Below are positions 26,158 through 34,474 of a stretch of 64,000 nt of DNA, piece after piece (position 1 is the first letter of the stretch; each line of letters begins with the position of its first letter). Origin of the DNA: an uncultured Kiritimatiellota bacterium (GTDB lineage Bacteria > Verrucomicrobiota > Kiritimatiellia > RFP12 > UBA1067); NCBI GenBank assembly GCA_934635225.1, contig CAKTYZ010000002.1, positions 1 to 64,000 of the forward strand. The letters run 5' to 3'. A program made the position numbers and the translations under genes. The notes beneath the pieces were generated by a model that saw nothing but the letters and a program-made list of their open reading frames with translations, was not told where the DNA came from and did no database searches.

Positions 26158-26192
26158 TTTCTTCTCTCCTGTCTTTCTCTGGAAACGGAAGT

Positions 26193-26201
26193 ATTATACC
26201 A
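26193..26201 (-). promoter_or_regulatory. extended -10 promoter of folD
   Basis: TGGTATAAT on the minus strand lies about 36 nt before the folD ATG, just after the stop of the helicase-nuclease gene. Confidence 0.65.
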
Positions 26202-26211
26202 AATATCGTGC

Positions 26212-29058
26212 TCATGCCGTCTGTTCACCCGTCAGCATGAGACGCGTGGCAATACGAGCGGACGGAATGCCCGTCAATGCCGAGACGGCCCGGCGGTACG
26301 CGGACAACTGCCCATCATACTGCTCAGGATGCGCCAACGACGTCTTGAAATCCACAATGTCCGCATGGAGATCGCCCGCCGCATCGCGGAAGAACAGGAC
26401 GCGGTCGAAACGCCCCGAAACCCATTCGCCGTCGAGACAGAGCTCAAACGCCCGTTCGCGCCAGAGCGCGACAAAACCATCAGGTTTTGGCAGATCCAGC
26501 GAAAACTCGACCGTCGCCCGTGCCGCGTGCGCTTCCGATCCGCGCCGCAATGCCGCCGCACGCCGCTCACCTGAGACAAACAGCGAGCCAGCCGAGATGC
26601 CGCTTGAAAAGGAAAGCGACGGGAGACGTCGCGCCAGATGGCATCGGGCACGCCGCGCGGGCGGCGGCAAAAGGCAAACGGACTCCCGTTGCGCCTGTTC
26701 AGTCCGAGAATCGCCTCCCTCGGCGCATCCGAAACGGAACTCGGGATGCGCAAGATCAGCCAGTTCGGCACTTCGGACGAGGTCGGAGAACCGCAGTGCC
26801 GCGCCCGATGGATTCAGCACGATCGTCATCGCGCGTTTTGCCCGCGTCAGCGCAACATAATAGGCGCAAAGAGCCTCTTGTTCGGAGCGGTTCTTGCGTT
26901 CCGAATAGGCTTGCTTCAACCCGCCTACGGCCCTTGCCACGCGTGCGCCAGGATCGGGGAGAATCCAATTCTCACCCATCAGGGGCCCGTCAGATTCGGC
27001 AGTCAGCGCGTCGTGTTCATAAAGCGGCAGGACAACATAGTCAAATCCCAACCCCTTGGAACGATGAATCGTCAAGATGCGGATCTTTCCCTTCTCCGCG
27101 ACCGTGCGCTTCTTCTTCGACTGCAGAAACGAGGGGAAGTCCGCCAAACGAGTCCCTGCGTTTCGCGCGAGCTCAAACGCCGCTGCCGCACGCAGGAGTT
27201 CGGTAAAGCGCTCTTCCGTGAAGCGGCTCCACGCCTGGACGGAATCCTCCGGCAGTGTGGCACGCAATTCGCGCAAGGTGCGGACCAGCCCTCGGCGCGT
27301 GAACGCGTCAGCCATCTCCCGCGAGACTTCCGTCGCCGAAGGCACGCCCCCGGGATATTTCGCTGCGGCAAGTGGCGTCATGCGGAAATGCCGATAGGTC
27401 AACTGATCGCCCGGATGGTCCGCAAGCTGCACGAGATCCAGAAAACCGGCCAGCGCCGGCGTGTCCAACACGGCCGATTCGCCCTCCCAGACGACACCCC
27501 GCAAGCCTTGGGCCTTCAGTTGCGCGGCAAGGAACTCGCCGAACTTGTTGTTGCGCACAAGAACGGCGGCGGAGACATTCACGCGACGCGGATCGTCTGC
27601 CCGTTCGCCGAGATTCGCGCGAAGCGCCGTCAGAATCGGCTCGACGAAATCCTCCATGCTCCGTCCAGAGGCCTCCTCGACACGCACGAAGCCATCAAGA
27701 TTGGGGCACGCCGTCTCGTGTTCGGGACATTCCCACGCGGGAAACTCGGACAAGATGCGCCCGTGAGCGAAGACGCGGTTGACGGCTTCGATGATGACAG
27801 GGCCCGAACGGTAGGTCTTCTTCAGCGCGCCCAATTTGTAGACATCCTCCTTGGCGCGTTCGCCCGCGAAAATCCCAACATCGCCGTTGCGCCAGCCGTA
27901 AATGGCCTGCTTGCGGTCACCGACGATGAAAAGCGACTTCTCACCGTCCGACTGCCGCGCTTCGTCAATGAGGTTTTCTATCGCCGCCCATTGCTCTCGG
28001 CTCGTGTCCTGAAACTCGTCCAACGCCCACGCACGGATTCGCGCGTCCAGTCGATACTCCAGCGCGAGGCGCTTTTCCGGCGGCAGCTTCTGCAAGAGCA
28101 ACGGCACGTCCGCAAAGACGAGAAGCCCCGCACGACGAACCTTTTGGTCATAGGATCTCTCGAATGCGGAGATCAACGTGTAGATGCCGCGCGCAAGTTC
28201 CAGTTTCATGCGGATGACGTAACCAAAGACGCAATGGACCGCGTCACGCAACGCCAATGTCTGCTCGCGCGTCAGATTGTAGGTGCGACGGTTGAACGTA
28301 AACGAACAAAGGTCGCCCGCAAAGAGATCGTCTGCCTCCAAAAGCTTCTTCGCGATTCCTTGCGGCGTGCCAAAGCGTCCGCGAAAGGTCCTCACCCAAT
28401 CTACGAAGTTCCGCCAGGCATCCGTCTCGACAACCCCCTCGATCCGATCCGCCGCGCACGCGAGTTCACGCTCGGTCACATGCGCAAAGGCAGGGTCTGT
28501 TCCCCAGATCTTCCGTGGCTCGCCCCATGCCGCAGGTTCGGGACGCGCCAAAACGCGTTCGTGCCAGTCCTTGACGAACGCCCGATAGGAATCGACAAAA
28601 CTCCGCACGTCCTCGTGATTCATCGCCAGCGTAAACGCTTCAATGAAATGTTTCTTGACAGAGGCTTCCGTGCGACGGAGAATGGCGAACGCGACAGCCC
28701 CACGCGCATGTGCGGCCTCGAAGTCGTCCATGATCCGAAGGTCACCAACCAAACCGAGTTCCAGCGGGAACGCCCGAACGATGCGCATCAAGAAACTGTC
28801 GAGAGTCCCAATCTGCGAAAGGTGCTGCGTCGAGAGAACGCTGCGCAAAAGATGCGCATCGGATTTCGACGTCTCCGCACGCTTCGCGAGAAGCCCCACG
28901 AACCGCTCGAAGATTTCGCCCGCCGCCGCACGCGAGAAGGTCAGCGCAACAATCTCCTGCGGACGAACGCCCGCCTGCAAGAGCTCAATCAGGCGTTCCG
29001 CCAGAGCTTGCGTCTTTCCCGTCCCTGCGGACGCTTCAATCAAGAGATTCTCTACCAT
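26212..29058 (-). CDS. AddA/RecB-like UvrD helicase-nuclease
   Basis: The protein (948 aa) is a superfamily 1A helicase. Walker A is ASAGTGKT (~9-16), then LTFSRAAAGEI, LDEFQDTSREQW (Walker B, ~347), VGDRKQAIYGWRNGD, ILTIHRSKGLGFD (~666) and YVALTRAKRAM. The C-terminal ~100 residues carry DIVDFKTS and QLSAYRRAV, the PD-(D/E)XK nuclease of AddA/RecB. It would process double-strand breaks for RecA. No AddB or RecC/RecD partner is adjacent. It is shorter than typical AddA (~1200 aa). ATG 29058 overlaps a 31-codon leaderless mini-ORF and has AAGGA directly against it, which points to translational coupling. Confidence 0.85.
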   Translation of the reverse strand: MVENLLIEASAGTGKTQALAERLIELLQAGVRPQEIVALTFSRAAAGEIFERFVGLLAKRAETSKSDAHLLRSVLSTQHLSQIGTLDSFLMRIVRAFPLELGLVGDLRIMDDFEAAHARGAVAFAILRRTEASVKKHFIEAFTLAMNHEDVRSFVDSYRAFVKDWHERVLARPEPAAWGEPRKIWGTDPAFAHVTERELACAADRIEGVVETDAWRNFVDWVRTFRGRFGTPQGIAKKLLEADDLFAGDLCSFTFNRRTYNLTREQTLALRDAVHCVFGYVIRMKLELARGIYTLISAFERSYDQKVRRAGLLVFADVPLLLQKLPPEKRLALEYRLDARIRAWALDEFQDTSREQWAAIENLIDEARQSDGEKSLFIVGDRKQAIYGWRNGDVGIFAGERAKEDVYKLGALKKTYRSGPVIIEAVNRVFAHGRILSEFPAWECPEHETACPNLDGFVRVEEASGRSMEDFVEPILTALRANLGERADDPRRVNVSAAVLVRNNKFGEFLAAQLKAQGLRGVVWEGESAVLDTPALAGFLDLVQLADHPGDQLTYRHFRMTPLAAAKYPGGVPSATEVSREMADAFTRRGLVRTLRELRATLPEDSVQAWSRFTEERFTELLRAAAAFELARNAGTRLADFPSFLQSKKKRTVAEKGKIRILTIHRSKGLGFDYVVLPLYEHDALTAESDGPLMGENWILPDPGARVARAVGGLKQAYSERKNRSEQEALCAYYVALTRAKRAMTIVLNPSGAALRFSDLVRSAELADLAHPEFRFGCAEGGDSRTEQAQRESVCLLPPPARRARCHLARRLPSLSFSSGISAGSLFVSGERRAAALRRGSEAHAARATVEFSLDLPKPDGFVALWRERAFELCLDGEWVSGRFDRVLFFRDAAGDLHADIVDFKTSLAHPEQYDGQLSAYRRAVSALTGIPSARIATRLMLTGEQTA

Positions 29059-29147
29059 TCCTTACACAATGCGCCTCTCTCCGCATCCAGAGCCATGCGG
29101 ACACGAAGGGACTTAGGACGATTGGGCGGGACAGTCCGCCCTTTCAT
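29052..29147 (-). CDS. possible leaderless mini-ORF coupled to the AddA-like gene
   Basis: ATG 29147 lies 5 nt after an extended -10 (TGGTATACT). The frame of 31 codons (MKGRTVPPNRPKSLRVRM...) ends in a TAG that overlaps the helicase start (ATGGTAG). The interval also encodes two hairpins (GGGCGG/CCGCCC and TCCGCAT/ATGCGGA). It may be a leader peptide controlling the helicase gene, or the frame may be fortuitous. Confidence 0.35.
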   Translation of the reverse strand: MKGRTVPPNRPKSLRVRMALDAERGALCKEW

Positions 29148-29152
29148 CGTGT

Positions 29153-29161
29153 AGTATACCA
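29153..29161 (-). promoter_or_regulatory. extended -10 promoter of the AddA-like gene
   Basis: TGGTATACT on the minus strand. The transcript would start near 29147, about 90 nt before the helicase ATG, and the leader would contain two hairpins. Confidence 0.55.
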
Positions 29162-29246
29162 AAAACATTCCGTCATGAGGTAGTTCTTGCCGACCTCTCT
29201 GGGCTGCAAATCACCCTTGAACGAGAAAATCAAATCTCCTGTCTTC

Positions 29247-30917
29247 TTAGTAGGAGCGACCGCCACGATGGGCAAGGTAGTTCACAAGGGCTTCTCGCAA
29301 GACGCGTTCACCCCCCGCCGTCGGATAATTTCCCGTGAAGTACCAGTCGCCCGCTGACTCGGGACAGCAAGCGTGCAAGTCGTCAACAGTCTGAAAGACG
29401 ACATCCACGCGGGCTTTCATGTTTGGCGGCGTAATGAGCCGCGCAATCTCAGCCGAGAGATCCTTCTGTGAATAACGCGCATAAAGTTGACGAACGTCAT
29501 CCGTTTCACGCAACGCGGACTCCCCCGCCAGATTGACAAGCGCCTTGAAGGCAATCAACTCGCCTAATGTCGACATGTCAATGCCGTAGCAGTCAGGATA
29601 GCAGATTGGCGGGGCGGATGACGCGACAATGATGCGTTTCGGGCCTAACCGATCAAGCATTGGCAAGATCGCGTTCTTCATTGTGTTGCCGCGCACAATC
29701 GAATCGTCAAGGACAACCAGCGTATCCACATCTGGTCGCACCAATCCGTAAGTGACATCATAGACATGCTGGTAGAACTCCCGCCGCGCCGCCGCATCTG
29801 CGATAAACGTCCGGAACTTCGCATCTTTCACCGCAATCTGCCCAAACCGAATCGGATGCCCCTCGGCAAGTCCCTCTGTCCAAAGCGCCTCCAGCAAACC
29901 GTGGAACGCAACCTGAGCCGAATTTGGAATGTAACTGAAGAATGTGTTCGCCAGATCTCCGTCCACGGCTTTCAGCAAGGGCTTGGCCAACGCCGCGCCA
30001 AGCGCCTTCCGCTCGCGATGGATGTCCGCATCATTTGCACGCGAAAAGTAGATGCGCTCGAAGACGCAGCTTCGCCGCGTTGCCGGCTCAAGAATCCGCT
30101 CAAATCGGACGGAACCGTCAGGAGCGACCAATAGCGCCTCGCCCGGCGTGAGTTCGCGGACCTCTTCGGGCGTGCTGTTGAATGCGGCTTGAATGGCCGG
30201 ACGCTCCGAAGCCACGACCACCACATCGTCCGTGACAAGGCAATAGCCCGGGCGAATGCCATGCGGATCACGAATGGCAAAGCCCCAGCCATCGCCCGTC
30301 ATGCCACACAGCAGATAAGCACCATCCAGACTCGGAAGAAGCCGCTTCAAGGCTGCGGCCAAGACAAGGCCACGCCCGCCGCACGTCTCCCGCAACTCTT
30401 CCCGCAACATCTCAGATGCCAACCATTCGCAAATCAAATAACCGTCGGCCGTCGACTCGGGAAACTTGCCCAATGCAATGTAATCATCGAAGAGGTCGCG
30501 CGTATTGGTCAGATTAAAGTTTCCCGCCAAGAAAAGCGTCCGATTCAGACGCGCGGCGCGATGCACGAACGGATGGCAGAATCCGACATCGTCCCGCCCA
30601 TAGGTCGCATAGCGCAAATGCCCGAGAAACAGCGTCTCGTCCATGCGCCGACGCTTCGCGAGAAAAGACAGGACATCCGCAAGCGGACGATCCGATGCGG
30701 ACTTGAGTTCGTTGTAGGCCGCTTTCCCCGGTTCGGGCGTGAGCGTCAGCGTGACAGCTCCCGCACCGTCCTGCCCCCGGTTATGCTGCTTCTCGAGAAG
30801 GAGCGAGAGCTTCGTCGCGCCAAAATCCGGCGCGCCGTAAGCCGTCGTGTAATGGGAAACCTTCTTGCGAAGGCGCAGAAACGCCACCGCACATTCATGT
30901 TTGATCGTGTCGGACAT
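29247..30917 (-). CDS. purF: amidophosphoribosyltransferase, Bacteroidota/PVC-type PurF
   Basis: The enzyme makes phosphoribosylamine from PRPP and glutamine, the first step of purine synthesis. With ATG 30917 the protein is 556 aa and begins MSDTIKHECAVAFLRL; the Cys after HE is the glutaminase nucleophile, exposed by removing an 8-residue propeptide. The glutaminase domain shows GHLRYATYG and SLDGAYLL. The phosphoribosyltransferase domain has the PRPP loop VVLDDSIVRGNT. The C-terminus ends with a ~90-residue extension seen in this subtype. The start codon sits in the loop of a perfect 8-bp hairpin. The function of this subtype is inferred from homology; it could be a specialised paralogue. 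Confidence 0.85.
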   Translation of the reverse strand: MSDTIKHECAVAFLRLRKKVSHYTTAYGAPDFGATKLSLLLEKQHNRGQDGAGAVTLTLTPEPGKAAYNELKSASDRPLADVLSFLAKRRRMDETLFLGHLRYATYGRDDVGFCHPFVHRAARLNRTLFLAGNFNLTNTRDLFDDYIALGKFPESTADGYLICEWLASEMLREELRETCGGRGLVLAAALKRLLPSLDGAYLLCGMTGDGWGFAIRDPHGIRPGYCLVTDDVVVVASERPAIQAAFNSTPEEVRELTPGEALLVAPDGSVRFERILEPATRRSCVFERIYFSRANDADIHRERKALGAALAKPLLKAVDGDLANTFFSYIPNSAQVAFHGLLEALWTEGLAEGHPIRFGQIAVKDAKFRTFIADAAARREFYQHVYDVTYGLVRPDVDTLVVLDDSIVRGNTMKNAILPMLDRLGPKRIIVASSAPPICYPDCYGIDMSTLGELIAFKALVNLAGESALRETDDVRQLYARYSQKDLSAEIARLITPPNMKARVDVVFQTVDDLHACCPESAGDWYFTGNYPTAGGERVLREALVNYLAHRGGRSY

Positions 30918-30925
30918 GACACGAT
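30904..30925 (-). promoter_or_regulatory. perfect inverted repeat enclosing the purF start codon
   Basis: Arms ATCGTGTC and GACACGAT (8 bp each, perfect) flank the 6-nt loop ATGTCC, which begins with the start codon. A further palindrome, ATGCCATGGCAT, lies 25 nt upstream at 30942-30953. This could be an mRNA hairpin presenting the start codon, or an operator. Confidence 0.5.
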
Positions 30926-31052
30926 TACCCATGCAAACTTCATGCCATGGCATGCTGACAGGCAAAGGTCACTCACAAGGTTACACGCTTCGTACAGATT
31001 CCCATGCGCGTTTTACACGGCAATTCCGAGCTTCGGCAAACAAGCCTTTGCC

Positions 31053-31088
31053 CAAAAACAAGCGCCGCACTCAACCGAGCGCGGCGCC
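31053..31088 (-). terminator. strong rho-independent terminator after rplL
   Basis: On the minus strand an 11-bp GC-rich stem (GCGCCGCGCTC / GAGTGCGGCGC) with a GGTT loop is followed by TTGTTTTT. It ends the tRNA-Thr-tuf-...-rplL operon just where rpoB would be expected. Confidence 0.85.
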
Positions 31089-31114
31089 TGTTTTCAAAAC
31101 GTCAGAAAGGAGGC

Positions 31115-31480
31115 TTACTTGACCTCGACTTCTGCGCCAGCCTTCTTGAGCTGCTCGGCGATCTTCTCAGCCTCGTCCTTCGCGATGGCTTCCTTGACCT
31201 TCTTCGGCGCGCCATCGACCATGTCCTTGGCGTCCTTGAGGCCGAGACCCGTAATCGCACGGACTTCCTTAATGACCGCAATCTTGTTCGCACCAGCGGA
31301 CTTGAGGATCACGTCAAACTCGGTCTTCTCTTCCGCAGCGGCGGCGCCAGCGCCCGGCGCAGCGACGGCCACAGCGGCGGCGGCGGAAACGCCCCACGCC
31401 TCTTCGAGAGCCTTCACGAGATCGTTGATTTCGAGAACCGTCTTGCCCGACAGCTCCTTGATGATTTCTTCGTTCGTCAT
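31115..31480 (-). CDS. rplL: 50S ribosomal protein L7/L12
   Basis: This is the stalk protein that recruits translation factors. It is 121 aa from MTNEEIIKELSG, with the Ala/Gly-rich hinge (AAAAVAVAAPGAGAAAAEE) and the conserved C-terminal domain (KTEFDVILKSAGANKIAVIK, GLGLKDAKDMVDGAPK). ATG 31480 is preferred over the upstream in-frame codon because AAAAGGAAAAAG precedes it. It is the last gene of the operon. Confidence 0.96.
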   Translation of the reverse strand: MTNEEIIKELSGKTVLEINDLVKALEEAWGVSAAAAVAVAAPGAGAAAAEEKTEFDVILKSAGANKIAVIKEVRAITGLGLKDAKDMVDGAPKKVKEAIAKDEAEKIAEQLKKAGAEVEVK

Positions 31481-31546
31481 TTTCTTTTTCCTTTTTAGTT
31501 CAACCCTCAGCATGTCTCAGCTGAAGGAAATCTTGTTTTCTTCACT

Positions 31547-32098
31547 TTACGCGGCAGGAGCCGCCTCCGGCGCTGGAGCGTCGGCAGCGGGCGCCGCATC
31601 GCCGCCCTTCTTCGCCTTCTCGGAAAGGACGCGCGCGAGACGGGTTGCCGGCTCCTTGAGGAGCATGAGCAACGTCGCCCGGAGTTCGTTCTTTCCAGGA
31701 ACCTTCGAGAGGGCCTCGACCATCGCCGCGTCCACGATCTTGTTGTCGTAGTCCGCACCCTTGACGGAAGCCTTGCCCGCAGAGTCCTTCACGAACTCCA
31801 TGATGGCCTTGGCGACCGCCGTCGGCTCGCCCTTGCCCGTGACAATCGCGGAGTTGCCCGCGAACATCGCGTTCACCTCTTCGCTCCAACCCTTCTCCTT
31901 GGCAACCTTGCCGAGGTAGGAGTTCTTGACGACGAGGAGACGGCTGTCAAGCGCACGGAGCGCCTTGCGGAGCTTCGCGAACTGCGCGACGGTGACGCCG
32001 CCATGATTGAGGATGAAGCAATAGTCTGAATCCTTGACGCGAGCGATAACCTCGTCGAGGATGGCAACCTTTTCGATACGCACTTTGTGCTGATGCAT
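31547..32098 (-). CDS. rplJ: 50S ribosomal protein L10
   Basis: L10 anchors the L7/L12 stalk to 23S rRNA. The protein (183 aa) begins MHQHKVRIEKVAILDEVIAR. The conserved RLLVVKNSYLGKVAKEKG region matches the L10 family, and an Ala/Pro-rich tail (APAADAPAPEAAPAA) extends the C-terminus. AGGAGG lies 8 nt before ATG 32098 and decides the start. It lies between rplA and rplL, the usual order. Confidence 0.95.
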   Translation of the reverse strand: MHQHKVRIEKVAILDEVIARVKDSDYCFILNHGGVTVAQFAKLRKALRALDSRLLVVKNSYLGKVAKEKGWSEEVNAMFAGNSAIVTGKGEPTAVAKAIMEFVKDSAGKASVKGADYDNKIVDAAMVEALSKVPGKNELRATLLMLLKEPATRLARVLSEKAKKGGDAAPAADAPAPEAAPAA

Positions 32099-32114
32099 TT
32101 TAGCTACCTCCTGA

Positions 32115-32810
32115 TTACTCGGCATCGACCGTGGCAGTCACAGGCACGCCAACGCCCATGGTAGAGGCAATCGTCATCGACTTGATGAAAACGCCCTTCA
32201 CCGAAGCCGGCTTCGCGGCATTGACTGCGGCAACGATGGCCTTGATGTTGCCGACGAGCTTGTCGGCCTCAAACGAGCGCTTGCCCGCGACCACGGCCAT
32301 GTTGCCCGTCTTGTCCATGCGGAAATCGACCTTGCCGCCCTTTGCCTCCTTGACGGCCGTCGCGGTGTCGTCCGTGACCGTGCCCGTCTTGGGGTTCGGC
32401 ATGAGACCGCGCGGACCGAGGATACGCGCACACTTGCGCACTTCCTTCATCGCCTCGACTGTCGCAATCGCGACATCGAAATCACACCAGCCCTCTTTCG
32501 TCACCTTCTCGATGAGATCGGCCATGCCGACGAATTCGGCACCTGCGGCCTTCGCCGCTTCGGCCGCGTCACCACCCGCGAAAACGGCGACCTTGACGGA
32601 CTTGCCCGAACCATGCGGGAGCTTGACGGTGCCGCGAACGGCTGTGTCGCCCTTCGTGAGTTCCTTGCCGAGATGGAAATAGACGTCAACGGTCTCGTCA
32701 AACTTCGCGCCGGCATTGTCCTTGACGAACTTCACCGCCTCTTCCAGCGTGACGGCCTTCTTGGGGGCCTTCTTCAGCGCGTTGAAATACTTCTTGCCAT
32801 GTCTGCTCAT
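32115..32810 (-). CDS. rplA: 50S ribosomal protein L1
   Basis: L1 (231 aa) forms the mobile L1 stalk. It begins MSRHGKKYFNALKK and carries VDVYFHLGKELTKGD, AVRGTVKLPHGSGKS, the L1 signature KCARILGPRGLMPNPK and GTVTDD. It overlaps rplK by 4 bp (ATGA). In other bacteria L1 represses its own operon by binding an mRNA site; a hairpin in the rplK leader could serve that role here. Confidence 0.97.
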   Translation of the reverse strand: MSRHGKKYFNALKKAPKKAVTLEEAVKFVKDNAGAKFDETVDVYFHLGKELTKGDTAVRGTVKLPHGSGKSVKVAVFAGGDAAEAAKAAGAEFVGMADLIEKVTKEGWCDFDVAIATVEAMKEVRKCARILGPRGLMPNPKTGTVTDDTATAVKEAKGGKVDFRMDKTGNMAVVAGKRSFEADKLVGNIKAIVAAVNAAKPASVKGVFIKSMTIASTMGVGVPVTATVDAE

Positions 32811-33232
32811 TCAACCACCTCGATTCCCATGTTGCGCGCCGTGCCCGCAATCATCTTGACGGCCTGCTCGGGGTCCTCGGTGTTGAGGTCCGCCTTCTTC
32901 ATCTCTACGATCTTGAGAAGCTGGGCCTTCGTGACCTTGCCGACCTTGTTCTTGTTCGGAACGCCGCTTCCCTTGGCGAGCCCCGCCTCCTTCTTGAGGA
33001 GAACAGAAGCCGGCGGCGACTTGAACTGCAGCGAGAAGCTGCGGTCCTGATAAACCGTGATGATCACGGGAATGACGAGCCCGGCGTCCTTCGCGGTCTT
33101 CGCGTTGAACTCCTTGCAGAACTGCATGATGTTGACACCAGCAGAACCGAGGGCAGGACCCACAGGCGGCGCGGGATTCGCGGCACCGGCGGGAATCTGG
33201 AGTTTGACAACTCCTGTAACCTTCTTGGCCAT
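32807..33232 (-). CDS. rplK: 50S ribosomal protein L11
   Basis: L11 (141 aa) binds the GTPase-associated centre of 23S rRNA. It has the classic KLQIPAGAANPAPPVGPALGSAGVNIMQFCKEFN N-terminus (Pro-rich switch helix) and the C-terminal RNA-binding KVGKVTKAQLLKIVEMKKADLN and AGTARNMGIEV. AAGGAAAAGG lies before ATG 33232. It follows nusG by 75 nt containing a hairpin. Confidence 0.97.
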   Translation of the reverse strand: MAKKVTGVVKLQIPAGAANPAPPVGPALGSAGVNIMQFCKEFNAKTAKDAGLVIPVIITVYQDRSFSLQFKSPPASVLLKKEAGLAKGSGVPNKNKVGKVTKAQLLKIVEMKKADLNTEDPEQAVKMIAGTARNMGIEVVE

Positions 33233-33255
33233 TTGCCTTTTCCTTACTACTTACG

Positions 33256-33296
33256 TGCGGCTCCTCCCGGGGATCCTGCCCGGTTGTCGGACCGCA
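33256..33296 (-). promoter_or_regulatory. hairpin in the nusG-rplK intercistronic leader
   Basis: On the minus strand TGCGG pairs with CCGCA and encloses CCGGG/CCCGG. Its position before rplKA suits an L1-type autoregulatory site or an RNA-processing hairpin; the sequence alone does not decide. Confidence 0.4.
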
Positions 33297-33307
33297 AAAC
33301 CTGCCGT

Positions 33308-33913
33308 TTACTGGAGCGGTTCGTAGGTCGCCTCGATGGCAACCTTCTCGACCTGCCAATATTCGACGTCGACAGGGACCTTGCGACCGAAGACCTGAAC
33401 TTCGACCTTGAGTTTGCCCTTGTCGGGATCCACCATGCTGATCTGGCCCGTCAAACCCATGAACGCGCCATCCGTAATCTTCACCGTCTCATCGACGTTG
33501 AAAGTGACCTTCGGGCGATTCGCAGCCGGACCTGCCGTCGGCCTGTCCGAAAGAATCGCGTCAATCTCGCTCTGCTTGAGCGGCTGCGGACGATCACCTC
33601 CCACGAACCCGATGATGCCTGGGGTTTCGCGGAGGAACTGCCATGTCCGCTCGTAAATCGCCTTTTTCCCGTTCTCGTCAACATCCCGCGCCGAATCATA
33701 AAGCGCGAGCTCGCACAGCACATATCCCGGGAAAATCCTCTTCTTCAATGTGCGCTTCTTGCCGTCTTTCTTCTCAGTGACGCGCTCAGTCGGAATCTCG
33801 CAACGACCAACATAGTCCTGCATCCGCTCAAGCTTGGTGCGCGCAAGAATCGACTTCTGGGCCTTGAGTTCCTGTCCCGTGAGGCTATGAAGAACGAACC
33901 ACTGCTTTTCCAT
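33308..33913 (-). CDS. nusG: transcription termination/antitermination protein NusG
   Basis: NusG (201 aa) binds RNA polymerase through its N-terminal NGN domain (WFVLHSLTGQELKAQKSI, RRIFPGYVLCEL-like KKRIFPGYVLCEL, FLRETPGIIGFVGG). It binds Rho or S10 through the C-terminal KOW domain (VDETVKITDGAFMGLTGQI, LKVEVQVFGRKVPVDVEY). It sits between secE and rplK, the universal bacterial order. Confidence 0.97.
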   Translation of the reverse strand: MEKQWFVLHSLTGQELKAQKSILARTKLERMQDYVGRCEIPTERVTEKKDGKKRTLKKRIFPGYVLCELALYDSARDVDENGKKAIYERTWQFLRETPGIIGFVGGDRPQPLKQSEIDAILSDRPTAGPAANRPKVTFNVDETVKITDGAFMGLTGQISMVDPDKGKLKVEVQVFGRKVPVDVEYWQVEKVAIEATYEPLQ

Positions 33914-33953
33914 CGTCTTCTTCCTTCCGATATCCTAAACCCAAATCCCCCGA

Positions 33954-34151
33954 TCAAGCGCCCGCGTGGACAACCTTGATGAAGCCCTCAATCAACTTGT
34001 CGCAGACAAGCGTCGTCGCCGCAAGGATGAAAATGAACGAAATGACGACCAGAGTCGACTCCCAAAGCTCCCGCTTACCTGGCCATGTCACGCGCTTGGC
34101 TTCCGCGCCAACACCAGTCAGATACTCCTTCGTCTTGGCAATGATGTCCAT
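33954..34151 (-). CDS. secE: preprotein translocase subunit SecE
   Basis: This is the short (65 aa), single-membrane-helix form of SecE, which clamps SecY in the inner membrane. The conserved amphipathic EAKRVTWPGKRELWEST precedes the helix (LVVISFIFILAATTLVCD). It lies between tRNA-Trp and nusG in the usual order. Confidence 0.95.
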   Translation of the reverse strand: MDIIAKTKEYLTGVGAEAKRVTWPGKRELWESTLVVISFIFILAATTLVCDKLIEGFIKVVHAGA

Positions 34152-34172
34152 TTGTCTCCCTTAACTCTCTCT

Positions 34173-34246
34173 TGGCAGGGTAGGAGGGAATCGAACCCCC
34201 ATAGGCGGTTTTGGAGACCGCTGCACTGCCATTGTGCTACTACCCT
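34173..34246 (-). tRNA. tRNA-Trp (CCA anticodon)
   Basis: The minus strand folds as a cloverleaf with acceptor AGGGTAG/CTACCCT and an anticodon arm GCGGT-CTCCAAA-ACCGC giving anticodon CCA. The T arm contains GGTTCGATTCC, the discriminator is G and the 3' CCA is encoded. It lies within the tuf-rplL operon between rpmG and secE, as in many bacteria. Confidence 0.96.
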
Positions 34247-34290
34247 AAATCAATAATCGAATCGCCGAATAATCGAGCAATCGAATGTCC
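34247..34290. repeat. ATTCGAT-type repeat patch between tRNA-Trp and rpmG
   Basis: The patch consists of reiterated AATCGA, TAATCGA and CGAAT words, resembling the repeat inside rsmB at 5799-5885. No gene or clear hairpin is present. Confidence 0.45.
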
Positions 34291-34298
34291 GGAGCGAA

Positions 34299-34448
34299 TT
34301 ACTTCGTCTCCTTATGAGTCGTGCGCTTACGGCAGTGAGGGCAGAACTTCACCTTCTCCAAGCGCTCGGTCATGGTCTTCTTGTTCCGAGTCGTCGTGTA
34401 GTTACGGTTCTTGCACTCTCCGCAAGCCAAAATCGCGAGATCACGCAT
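34299..34448 (-). CDS. rpmG: 50S ribosomal protein L33
   Basis: This small gene (49 aa) begins MRDLAILACGECKNRNY and ends CPHCRKRTTHKETK. The two CxxC pairs (CGEC, CPHC) form the zinc-binding version of L33. Its place between tuf and tRNA-Trp/secE is the standard one. CAGGAAG precedes the ATG. Confidence 0.96.
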   Translation of the reverse strand: MRDLAILACGECKNRNYTTTRNKKTMTERLEKVKFCPHCRKRTTHKETK

Positions 34449-34474
34449 ATTCTTCCTGTCCTTCGCCTCTTGTG

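Noticed and set aside
26638..29154. Long plus-strand frame (838 codons)
   Set aside because: It is antisense to the AddA-like gene, Arg-rich and without recognisable motifs. The same applies to the frames at 43432-45117, 45189-47024, 16013-17554 and 58705-60225.
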